DNA from: Prochilodus magdalenae
Lineage: Eukaryota; Chordata; Actinopteri; Characiformes; Prochilodontidae
DNA length: 64,000 bases
Assembly (NCBI GenBank): GCA_024036415.1
Contig: JAMWET010006979.1
Coordinates: forward strand, 248,001 to 312,000
Reading direction: 5' to 3'
Positions 50,036-61,330 of the stretch are shown here, one piece after another. The position numbers were made by a program, and so were the translations under genes. Within the stretch, counting starts at the first letter, position 1. Each line of letters opens with the position of its first letter. The notes under the pieces were generated by a model that was given only the letters and a program-made list of their open reading frames with translations, was not told where the DNA came from and did no database searches.

Positions 50036-53000
50036 GTATTGCAGTTTTGTTTATAATATAAACCCCTGTTATAAATCACAGTTACAAAATGCATACTCCA
50101 GTAGGAAAGGACTGGTTGCCTGTTGCTTTGTCACCTGTTAGTGTGACGTATCGTACTGTTTGTTTACATCTGCAAAACAAAGGAGTGTCAACACTTGTCA
50201 GCACTCTTCTGGTATTGGTTTCATGTATCTGTTGATTCATTGGGGCAAGCTCGTTCTCACTCTGTGCTGGTTGAGCTCGTAGTATGTCAAGTTAGATTTT
50301 TTTTTTTTTAATTGAGTAGGCTTAATTTTGCACCTTGATCAGTGACGCAATACATACAGCCCACATTACAGTACAACCCTCTCTTAAATATGTTTACTTG
50401 TTGCTTATTTACTGTGGTAGCGGAAACACCAGCAGCAAGTTGCATCTTCTAGCAATGGAAGATTGTGCGTGTTCTCAGAGTTCACAGAGTTAGTGAGTTT
50501 GATTTGGTTCTGCAGTAACTTAAAAACTGCATGTTATATGATCCCAAGTTAATTATTGTGTAATTCCCCATATTTTCGTTGGCCAAAAACTCAGTCAAAT
50601 GGTGTAAGAAACCCATGCTTACATGTAAGGCTGTTTACAAAATTGACAAACCCTTTGATTATATTATAACATTGTAATTTAGACTAATGTATTTAGCAGA
50701 ATTAAGATATGAATCACTGTTCAAACTGAATTCCTAGTTAGAAAGTGTGTGGCTTGCGATACATGTGCGATAGATTTTATTATTAGTGTAATTTATGTCT
50801 ACCTCCAAGTTAATAGAGGCACATATCAGTCTGTACAAAGTCTTGGACTAAGTGAGAGAAAAAGAAGAAAAATTACTGTATCGAGACACCAAAACATGCC
50901 AGAAATATTAAAGCATTTTTTTCTTATTGCCAAACAACTGTATGCACAACAATAACAAAAATTCAAATAATTAAAAAAACCTCTGGGAAACTAAACTGTA
51001 GGATACTATTGACAGGGACTCATCACATCTACGTAGGTTTGTCATGACAAACAACCCTACACCACTCCAGCTTTGTAAGTTCATAAGTTAGGTAAAGTAG
51101 CCTTAATGACAGATGGTGCCTATTGGAAAAAAACACATTAATATATGGTTTTGTCAGTTGTCATGGCAAACATGTCATGTATCCTTATGAACAGTGAATT
51201 GTAACCAAATATTTCTACTTCTGCTTATGAAAATTAAACTAGTATTAATTTAAAGAACCCACATTTCACCACTTGGTTAAAAAAAAAAACAGGAGACACA
51301 TTCAGCTGGTGTGTATTAATATTCTCACTGTGTGACACAAGATTAGATTTTGTAATCTCTTCCCTCATTCTGATCCGATGTAGATTTGGATATTTTATGT
51401 TTTTTTTGGATTCATAAATATAACTTGTTTACATTCCAGGGTTGGATTAGAATTCAGAGTATCACGCAAGTTGGAATGTGAGCTGGGTTTTACTACACAG
51501 CCTGACATCAGTTCGTCCTTACCTTACATTTCTGGTGCAGTTATGTGGATTACAGTCAAATGGATTAGATTAAAATATTTATTTGTCCTAATTTCCTGTC
51601 TTCTGTCTTTTTCGTTCTCCCTCCATAACACGATATATTCCTTGCTTATCTGTCTACATTCCTCTGTCTCTCTGGTGTTTATATTTATCTCAGTAGGGTC
51701 CATGTTGAATGCAGGATTAGAAGTCTGTTTTGCTTGAACGGCAGAGCAGCTTAACCCAGCGCTATTTATAGATCTACACGAATCCCGCACGTGCATAACA
51801 CAAACAAACGTGCCAATTGTTTTTGTGCCCCTCCTCCCCTCCCCAAACCCCATCCCCCTCTCGCTCAGCTCTGATCCCCCTGCATGTTTCAGGCTAAAAT
51901 TAGAACAGGCCTCCACAATATACTCTCGAAATGCTAATGCCTGCTGGAAGAGCTAGCACAATAGCTAGTGATCAGCATTTGTTGTCTGTGGGAAACTAAA
52001 ATGGTTCTATATGGAGAAACACATACTGTCCAGTCAAGTTGGAGCCAAGAGAAAAAGAAAATTAAATAGTTGGCCGAGCCCTGGTGATTCTATTTTTCTC
52101 ACTCCTGTGCTTAGATGGGTTATGGCAAGGATGTCTTAAGCACTGTGAACGTAAACCTAGGATTGAGTAAAATGTGAAAATGTTACTGATATTGTTACAA
52201 AGAGTTTAAAGAGGTTACATGGCACAGTTGAGGTGTATAAGATGCATATTATATTTTAGATTATTTATCATACTTGTAAATTCCCTATACGATTCACCCT
52301 GGCAGCTGTTGCACTGCACAATTTTCTTATTATCTTATAATTTAAAGTTCTCCCACATTTGATTTCTCAAGCATCTCTGCTACATCCCTGCTGACCATGT
52401 GGAAAGCAATGCAGTTTGTTGCGGTTTGAAGAGAGACAACTTGAATGCCTGGCATGCATTTATATGCGTTCAATTAAATCTGCCATAACTTATTTACTTT
52501 TAAGATCTGCGGTATATTAACAATAATTGTTCCAATTAATCTACATGTAACATAAATGAATAGAATGCCTCCTTTTATAGACTCTAATTTGGTAAGGATT
52601 CCAAGTATCTTTGTATTCAGCACCTGCTCTGAATGATTGCCACCAATGCCCACTTTTAGTTAATTCAACCAATGACCAAATTGAATTCTCTGAATGAATT
52701 AATAAAGTAATTCACACTATAATTATGTACGAATTTTGTATTTATGTATTTATTTTCTAGATGTGTATTCATTTTAATTGTGTGGTATTGTAAAGAACTT
52801 TGGGAAAAATAAAGTGCTATATAAATAAAGAAAATGTCGGTAAGAAATGTTTGGAGGAACTAGCTTTAACTAACTAACTGTAGCAGTTGGCTAACGTGAA
52901 CAATGCTGTGACACACAGAACACAATCAAAGATGTTAAAAGAAATACAGCGACCAAGGAAAAACAATGATTTCAGCTTTAATACGCCTAAAGGGAGGATG

Positions 53001-54560
53001 TTTATTGTCTGGTTTAGAACAATAACACTGCAGTTAATGTTCCAAGGTCTATATTGCAGTTCTCATGCCCCTAAAACAACCAGGAAAATAATTCTGTTTT
53101 AGCTGGAAAAAACAGCCAACATGGGAAACCGTTGCATTCTCCCAAGACAAATTGGTGAAATGTTAACAAGTGTTTTTCATATTTTGACCATAAATAATAG
53201 TTTAGGGCTTCAAATAACCATTTGATTGGTTCGATTTTTACTCAGGAACAAAACGTAGCCTGTAAACCTGAAAAATGATGATTTAACATTTGTCGTGATA
53301 GTTATCGTTATTGACTAATTGTTTTATTGTGATAACATTTTTGGCAGTATTGCCCAGCCCTACGCCAGAGCTGTAGTTCACTTCAGTTCGCTTTGCTCCG
53401 GCCAAGTTTAATCCTTGAGTTAACATAGAAAATACATTTGCAAAATAAACAGTCCAAGACTAGTCAGAGGTGTTAAAATAACATCTTGATTCTCGAGGCT
53501 CGGCTTCTGCAGCCTGTTTTGAACAAAACAAACCCGTCTGCTTATGTGTAAACTAAATACTTTTTATACAAATACTGTATTGTGAAAATACCTTCATGCA
53601 TTGTGATGTTACCTGTCCATAATGTGTCCAAGTTCAAGCAGATTTGTCAGATATCTGTGCCATTTCATGTGATCAAATGAGCTTGCTATGTTAATTTGTC
53701 TGCCAGTCTCTCGCATCTCTCGATATCACTGATGGAGCCATTAGCCTAGTAGTACAAAGTTTTTCCTACTAGAACAATGGGTTTAGCTGGCAGGCCAGGG
53801 AAAGGGGATGCCGTCAAGAGTTGTACCAGGGCATTGCCCCTTTTCTCACTTCACAAAAGGTTGTGTGTGACTGCACTAAACAAATGGGGCCTTCATGAGG
53901 TTTAAGCTTTGCTTTCAGAGCATGCATGGAAGCGTGCTGATTTTAATTGGAATCAGGGTACGGAGAAAGGATACTAACAGAGATGGCAGGAGGTGTCATG
54001 GTGTCAGGATCTTTGTGTCCGTCAAGGGGAAGAGAGAGATACTGGATGTTCTGCCAAAGTTCTGACAGCACCAATTACAGTCTACATAGATACTGTCCCT
54101 GCCATCCGGCCTTTGACATCTTGCACTTTTGTTTCTACATCCAAGTTGGGCAGTGACGTAAAGATCATAATGATATCAAAGTTAATTGAAGAAATTATAC
54201 ATAGTACATATGTCTCTTTAATGATTCTGTTTTTTTCTTTCTTCTTTTTCCTTTTTTTCTGTCACTCACTGCCAAGTTCTGTCTTCCTGAATACAATGGT
54301 CATACAAGAGAATAGAAGTATAAAGTTCAGAGAAAACATTTTCTAAATCAAATCTCATATAGTAAAGTTAACATAACAGAAGCCACTTTTTTTTATGTTT
54401 AATAACTACAAAAAGGACTTCAAACCGTTCTTTTGGTTTATTTAATGTTGATATTTGGGTATTTTGGGTTATGTCAGAGGTTCACCCTTTGACTATATTT
54501 CATTCATGTTTAGTTTGCCTGGGAGTAAATAAGCCACAGTTCATTTTTGCCAGCAGCAGT
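50036..54560. other. Spacer with possible regulatory patches
   Basis: No exon was recognised. Two blocks, about 51.72-51.96 kb and 52.26-52.72 kb, lack repeat features and have dense homeobox, MEF2 or E-box-like motifs. A patch at 53.28-53.37 kb resembles a degraded dispersed repeat. Confidence 0.35.
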
Positions 54561-54574
54561 TCAGATGAATGTAA

Positions 54575-54720
54575 AATGTGCAAAACGTGAATGAAAACAG
54601 AATGCTATTATGTGCAAATCATCTAAGCCCTGTAGTTCATTACAATAAACAATACCTGAACAATATTGTTGTACCAACAAAAATGTTGAAACTGAGAAAT
54701 TTGTAGTTTTTGATTAGATA
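54575..54720. mobile_element. Probable Tc1-like terminal-repeat relic
   Basis: The phrase AACAGAATGC...TGTGCAAATCAT followed by a degenerate 100-bp segment resembles the terminal repeat style of Tc1 elements such as the one at 58.03 kb. It is too decayed to define ends. Confidence 0.35.
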
Positions 54721-55764
54721 TGTACAGGTTTTGGAGCAGCATATGATATATTACAAGAGCATGACTGTGTCAGGGTGCTAAACTGTATCGTTTTCAATTA
54801 AATATAATGTTTAAATTATTTGCACATTTATGACTGCACATCATTGCATGCTGTTTTTATTTAAATTTTGCAAAAAATTTTTAGGAAATGGAATTAAAGG
54901 TTGATGGTCTGTTACAGCAATTGTACAACTGCTTTGTGACAGTATATTCAAATATAATGTTGTAGCAAGGAATACTGGGGTTGAGGCTATTTCTGGGCCA
55001 GGGAGATGCTTCTAAGCGATGTCTCATTAGCAAACCAGAAAATAGCTTCCTTCCCATCTCAGTAGCTTAGTTCCTATATAAGAGTTTGACCCAGATCACA
55101 TTTAATTCTGTCTCATATCACTGTCAAGTTATATGGAATGTAGAAAGACTAAGGGCCTTGATATGCTACCACAGATAACTCAGCATTTGTTTTGGAATAC
55201 GGATGTAATTAATGGTTTCCATATTGCTACTCATTATGTCAAGTTACACTGATGGTGACATGATAGGACTCCAGTGAATGCCCTTTTGTATTACCTATAC
55301 ATTACATACATATTAATGCCTTGAATTTTGCGTTCCTGGTTTCACTCATTACCTCATGGAATACAGATTTTACACAATAAATGTGTTAAATTTATTTTAC
55401 TCTGTAAGTGGAGGACATGCAATATTAGACATGCCTTTTAAGGTGAAAGTCAGGTCTGGTATTTGTAAGGTCATGCATTACCTGGGAAACACCAGGCTCA
55501 GGACTTTCTTTTTTTGACAGAGCAGAGGTAAGGTGTGAACAAATGGATTTTGGACAGTAAAATTCTTTTAAAGTAGACATTTGAGCACCAAATTTATGTA
55601 GCTTGAAAGTCCTTTGTTGGACACTAAATGCAGAGCCATGTTAACCTTGGAATTGGTTCTGAAATGCTGATGAAAGTTTTATCCCAAATTACACAGTTTA
55701 CATGGTGTAATATAACATTTCATTTGTTAGACCTTGGAAAAGTAGACAATGAATGTACTTTGTA
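54721..55764. other. Spacer, no gene seen
   Basis: AT-rich sequence with no frame above background and no recognisable repeat ends until the Tc1 copy at 55765. Confidence 0.4.
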
Positions 55765-56824
55765 CAGGTGCTGGTCATAAAATTAGAATATCATGAAAAA
55801 GTTGATTTATTTCAGTAATTCCATCCAAAAAGTGAAACTTGTATATTATATTCATTCATTACATACAGACTGATATATTTCAAATGTATATTTTTGTTAA
55901 TTTTGATGATTATAACTGACAACTAATGAAAACCCCAAATTCAGCATCTCAGAAAATTAGAATATTGTGAAAAGGTTCAATATTGAAGACACCTGGTGCC
56001 ACACTCTAATCAGCTAATTAACTCAAAACACCTGCAATGGCCTTTAAATGGTCTCTCAGGCTAGTTCTGTAGGCTACACAATCATGGGGATTTTCTTTGG
56101 AAATCAAGGTCCCTGAGTCTATAGGAAGAGAGGAGAGGCACAAAATGCACAGTCAGTGTTGGTTTGGGGTGCCATGTCATCTGCTGGTGTTGGTTCACTG
56201 TGTTTTCTGAGGTCCAAGGTCAACGCAGCCGTCTACCAGGACGTTTTAGAGCACTTCATGCTTCCTGCTGCTGACCAACTTTATGGAGATGCAGATTTCA
56301 TTTTCCAACAGGAGTTGGCACCTGCACACAGTGCCAAAGCTACCAGTACTTGGTTTTAGGACCATGGTATCCCTGTTCTTAATTGGCCAGCAAACTCGTC
56401 TGACCTTAACCCCATGGGGTATTGTGAAGATGAAGATGCGATACGCCAGACCCAACAATTCAGAAGAGCTGAAGGCCACTATCAGAGCAACCTGGGCTCT
56501 CATAACATCTGAGCAGTGCCACAGACTGATGCCACGCCACATTTCTGCAGTAATCCAGGCAAAAGGAGTACATGCTCATACTTTTCATGTTCATACTTTT
56601 CAGTTGGCCAACATTTCTAAAAATCGTTTTTTGTATTGGTCTTAAGTGAAATTGTAATTTTCTAAAATACTGAATTTGGGGTTTTCAATGAAAAGAAATA
56701 AACACTTGAAATATATCAATCTGTGTGTAATGAGTTAATATAATATACGAGTTTCACTTTTTGAATGGAATTACTGAAATAAATAAACTTTTTCATGATA
56801 TTCTAATTTTATGACCAGCACCTA
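55765..56824 (+). mobile_element. Internally deleted Tc1-like transposon with both ends
   Basis: The left end CAGGTGCTGGTCATAAAATT and the right end AATTTTATGACCAGCACCTA are inverted complements, preceded by TA on the left and followed by TA on the right. The inverted repeats extend about 100 bp or more (GAATATCATGAAAAAGTTGA / TTTTTCATGATATTC). The copy is only 1,060 bp because the segment coding the transposase N-terminus is gone; the junction lies near 56095-56130. The remaining catalytic region is degenerate. Confidence 0.9.
56120..56600 (+). pseudogene. Tc1-like transposase C-terminal remnant
   Basis: The first part (56156-56359) reads MLVWGAMSSAGVGSL...YQDVLEHFMLPAADQ and reaches FQQELAPAHSAKATSTWF. 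There the second catalytic aspartate is replaced by glutamate, and a TAG follows. The downstream part continues in the same or neighbouring frames as WPANSSDLNP, then RYARPNNSEELKATIRATWA. The DNA-binding domain and first aspartate are missing. The protein cannot be active. Confidence 0.8.
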
Positions 56825-58025
56825 TATATCCCATTGACACCGCCTTATTTCTAGTTTCTCTAGTTAATTTAGGAACAGACCAAAAAAATGTCCAACAACT
56901 GACACAAATGTTTAAGAATGTATAGGTCTAGTAAAATCTGTGTGGTGTACTAGTGTAAATTCATTGGTTTAATTTTATCAGTAGTGAAATAGTTGAGGTC
57001 AGATTATATTTGCTGTTCTTACTATGCTGCCACCATATATTTTTTATTCTGTTTTCTGCTTCCACCCTAAAACATGCATGTAGCTTAACCATGGCTTACA
57101 AATTGTGTGCAAAAGCAGATACACGTTGTGTACCGACTTGTGTTGGTATATTTCAGTTTTGGTAGGTACAGTGAGGGTCTTCCCATGTTCATGTTTAGCT
57201 TCTCACTGGCCTTAATTAGATTTTTTTTTCTAGTTTCTAGTCCAGTCTTTTGTACCATAACCACACTTGCACTTGGAAGTTATTTTGGCCATTCAAGACC
57301 CACGAGTAGTAAGAAATGAAATGCAGCTTTCTTTTTTGCTGTCTTTTTTCTGTCCTCACAAGTCATTCTTTTTCTGATTATTCAAAAGACATTAATTATT
57401 ATTATTTTTTTATAAATGTCTTTCTTTACTTATATAAGATACCAGAGCTAAAACAGCCAAACATGCCTGCTGATTTCTTAATCATATTAGATTATATACT
57501 ATCTGTATGCTAATTAACAGTGAACCACCTCATTTTATTATAGCTATGTTGTCCATTAGTCTGTAACGTTGCATCTCTAGTCTGAAGTTGCTCTGGATAC
57601 CATTATTTAGATTTCCAGGCCTTGGTGTCCTCATAGTGAGTTGTGGCAATGATGTTAATGCCAAACTGGTTGGAAGTGTCACTGAAGATTGCAGCAGTAG
57701 TTGACATGTTCACAGGGAGAGGAACAGGCCATGTTAGCTGGTTGAATCCTGTAGTCTGGTTTAGTCTCTGGAGGATGACTTTCCCGCTTGTTAAACACAG
57801 CTAGAGTGGTTCCTCTCTCAGGTTACATTTAGCCAGAGTGAAATTCAGTTTTTTAAAACATGTCTGATATTTCCCTGTGAAAATAAGTTATAAAATATGG
57901 CTGATTTTTGGTTGTTTTGGTGTCATACATTCTGGTGTGGTTGAACAAATAGAATATTCACAAAAATAAATCCAGTTGTAAACTACTTAAATCAATAAAT
58001 AAAACTAAATTTAATATAGTAGTTT
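56825..58025. other. Spacer, no gene seen
   Basis: AT-rich, short frames only. No splice-bounded exon or repeat end recognised. Confidence 0.4.
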
Positions 58026-58450
58026 GTATAATCCCATTTCCAAAAAAGACAGGATGCTTTAATAAAATATAACAATGCAACAATAAAATGATGTGCAAAT
58101 CATTTAAGCTATATATTTAATTAAAAATCGCACCGAGACAATATATGATCATTTTATTGCAAATGTGTGCTAATTCTTAATTTCTCATTTTTTAGTTCAG
58201 AAAAGTCAAATCCCAATGTTACATTACAACTGTGTTGCATCACCTCTTTTAACAACACTGTGCAAGGCAATTGACAGGACTAGTTGCTGTAGTTTTGAAA
58301 GTGAATTGTATTTTAACTGCTGCTTTAATTGCTAATTTCAGCTGTAGCATGATCGCGTTTTCTTTGCGTAATGCACCGGATGTTTTCAATGGGTGACAGG
58401 TCTAGATTGCAGGTAGGTTTATTTTCATTTAAGTTTAGGGTTGTAACGAT
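58026..58450 (-). mobile_element. 5'-truncated Tc1-like relic
   Basis: It begins with CCCATTTCCAAAAAAGACAGG and an AT-rich terminal-repeat-like segment. A block near 58360-58420 (TGGGTGACAGGTCTAGATTGCAGG) matches in style the - strand of the SPDLSPIE-type transposase region seen at 35.16 kb. The rest of the transposase is absent. Confidence 0.55.
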
Positions 58451-59337
58451 TTACACATTGTTACATTTTTGTATTTAACTTTTTGCAAACAGGATTGTAT
58501 ATAAGCTGTATATATATTCTTAAGCTGCTTAGAAACTGATGGGAGACTTGAGAAAAATTTCAGAAAAGCGGGTTTAGTACTAAGAGAAGTTGTCAATCAA
58601 TCAGTCAATATTTATTTGTATAGTGCTTTTTACAACTAACGTGGTCTCAAAGCAGCTTCACAGAAAATCAGTGGCGAGGGAAAACTCAGTTGAGTAAGGA
58701 AGAAACCTTGAGAGGAACCATGCTAAAGGGCTGAACCCAACCTCCTCAGGTCAGACCCGGATAAAAAGAGAAAGACAGAACTAACAGGAAGGAACTTTAG
58801 AACATTTATTACATCCAGTCTGAGTAGTCCAGGACGGAGTAACTGCAAGATGGAGCCGACCCATAGCTAGAGTTCATGATCAGAGCCAGACGCTGGTCAT
58901 TGTAAAGGTTGTGGTCATGTCGGGTGATGAACTGCAGAAACAGGGCAGGAGACAGAGACTGATTAGGAGGACTAAGAGGAAGACATTGTAACTTGTTGTA
59001 TGAGTTAAGTGTGTGTAGTCCTGATAGTCCTGGAGAGAAATCCTCTGAGCTTGTAGCCCCTCAGTGTTGTCCATCAGCATTGATCCGCTCATAGAGAAGA
59101 CAGATGAGAGGAACAGAGGTTTGGGTATTTGGTCCATTTATGGAGAAATGTAAATTATAGCGGTAGACAGATGTTATCAGCCAAATGCTTGTGCAAACAA
59201 GTAAGTTTTGAGTCTAGATTTGAATGTAGAGAGTGTGTCTGATTCCCGAACGGATAAAGGGAGGAAATTCCAGAGTTTCGGGGCTACACAAGAGAAGGCT
59301 TGACCACCTGCTGTGGTTCTTCTGAACCTAGGTACTG

Positions 59338-59787
59338 TCAGCAGGCTGTTACTTTGTAAGCGTAGTGCACGTGTGGGTATTTTTTTTGTGCGATTCTAGT
59401 AAGGACTCTAGCAGCTGCGTTCTGGACTATCTGGAGCTTATGTAGAGCCTTATTTGAGCATCCGGCTAAAAGGGTGTTGCAATAATCCAGCCTATAATTT
59501 ATAAAGGCATGGACCAGCTTTTCCGCGTCTTTTAAGGATAGGATATTGCGTAATTTAGCGATATTGCGCAGGCGGAACAATGCTGTCGTAACTATGTTAC
59601 TGACATGTGCTTCAAAAGACAAGCTGGTATCGAAGATAACGCCTAGATATCTCAGAGTTGAGCTAGGAGTAATAGTGCAGCCATCTATATTCAGGACAAA
59701 TTGGTAGAGTTTAGTACTCTCTGCATTTGGGCCGAGTAGCAGGACCTCAGTCTTGCTTGGATAAAGCTTAAATAAATTATTAGCCAT
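59338..59787 (-). pseudogene. Reverse transcriptase C-terminal fragment of the LINE
   Basis: A 149-codon open segment carries motifs that follow the catalytic palm: KTEVLLLGP, RYLGVIFDTSLSFEAHV, LVHAFINYRLDYCNTLLAG and LQIVQNAAARVLTR. It is the longest intact piece of the decayed element. It should not be annotated as a host gene. Confidence 0.85.
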
Positions 59788-60535
59788 CCATTAGTTTCTG
59801 ATATTATTAATGCATTCTTCTAGTTTATTTAGGTTTAAAGCCTTTGGCTTGGTCGATCAATGTAGTTGCGGGTCGTCTGCATAGCAGTGAAAACTGACCT
59901 CGAAACTACAGATTATGTTACCAAGAGGCTGCATGTAAAGCGGCCCGAGCACTGACCCTTGAGAGACACCATATCTTGCGAGTGTTTGATTAGAGTGCTT
60001 ATTGTTGAGACTAATAAATTGATAGCGGGCAGTGAAATACGATCGGAACCAGGATAAAGCCTGTCCTTTAATGCCAAACTGAGTTAATGCTGTTTCAGTA
60101 CTGTGGTAGGGTCTAAAGCCAGACTAAACCATCTCATGAAGTTCTCATGTAGGTGGGAGCAAAGTTGTTGCGAGACCACTTTTTCTAAGATCTTTGATAA
60201 AAAAGGGAGATTGGAAATTGGTCTATAATTGGCAAGCTCATTGGGATCGAGCTCAGGTTTTTTAATTAGGGTTTAACTGCTGCGAGTTTTAAAGATCTCT
60301 GTAAATGTCCAAGACTGAGGGATGAGTTAATTATAGAGAGCAGAGGTTTAACCACGCAAGGGATGATCTGTTTGAGAACTTTTGTCGGTGTTGGGTCTAG
60401 GATGCAAGTAGAGGATTTGGAAGAGCTAAGTAGCTTAAATAATTCATCCTGGGTGATGGAGCTAAAGGATAGCAGTTAACCTTTTGGTCTGACAGGACAT
60501 ACGTCATACTGTGTTACTAGATTTACAGACATATT

Positions 60536-60907
60536 TTAGGTTTGTGTTCTAATATGTTCCATTTTGTCATTGAAGAACCTGCTAAAGTCATTACAACTAC
60601 ATGTAGTTTGAATACAGTCTTCAGACTGTTTAATGTTACTAGTTAGTTTAGATATCGTGCTAAACAGGACTTTAGGATTATTTTGTTTTTTCTCAATGAG
60701 TGATGAAAAGTAAGCAGTTTTAGCTGTGTTTAGGGCGTGTTTATATTCCATGACAGCGCTCTTCCACTCACTTCGGAAGCAGTCTAATTTTGTTATCCGC
60801 CATTTACGTTCCAGACTATGAGCTTTTTGTTTTAGTGTGCGAGTATGATCGTTGTACCACAGCGCGAGCGATTGTTGTCTAACAATTTTCCTCTTTATTG
60901 GTGCCAC
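60536..60907 (-). pseudogene. ORF2 linker fragment of the LINE
   Basis: This 123-codon open segment lies between the endonuclease and reverse transcriptase domains. It contains WYNDHTRTLKQKAHSLERKW and SRFFNDKMEHIRTQT, both typical of the pre-RT region in L2-like elements. Confidence 0.8.
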
Positions 60908-61330
60908 ACTATCGAGAGTTGACTGAAGAGTGGACTGCAGGATTTCAGTGCTACTTTTCAGTGCTCATGGAGGCCCAGTGGGGCAGGGACATTTGATAGA
61001 TCTGGTAGCCTATGTATAAGGGCATCTATAGAAGAGGCAGTGATATTTTGTTTATATCGGTAGTGGGGCGGCCAAATCTAAGGTATGGTTACAGCGGTGA
61101 GTAGGTCCTATCACGTTTTGAATATAGCCCATAGAATCAATGAGAGCTTTAGTTATTTCTTCAGAAGCTTTAAAAATAGCAATTTTTTTAAGTCTGCAGT
61201 TCAAACCCCAAAGAGTGTTAAAGAAACATCCACAAGATAAACAAGTGTGGCTAAGATTTCTATTGTATAGCTCTGCAATTCTGGGCTTAAATGGATAGAG
61301 CACAAGATGGTACATAATTTATCAACAAAA

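Larger units (their letters stand above)
58590..61330 (-). mobile_element. Degenerate L2-like LINE, 5'-truncated
   Basis: Read on the - strand, the order is as expected for a non-LTR retrotransposon. The C-terminus of an endonuclease domain comes first (61052-61315; IGPTHRCNHTLDL). A linker follows (60536-60907; ERKWRITKL, AKTAYFSSLIEKKQNNPKVLF). The reverse transcriptase has [11 protein letters not shown] near 59945-59980 and the catalytic YADD at 59872-59883. The thumb region follows (59338-59787; RYLGVIFDTSLSF, NYRLDYCNTLLAG). A 3' UTR of about 740 bp ends near the AGTCAATATTTATTTGTATAG segment at 58600. Stops and frameshifts break the frame, for instance right after YADDPQLH. The N-terminal part of the endonuclease is missing. 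The domain sequence style fits the CR1/L2 group. Confidence 0.85.
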
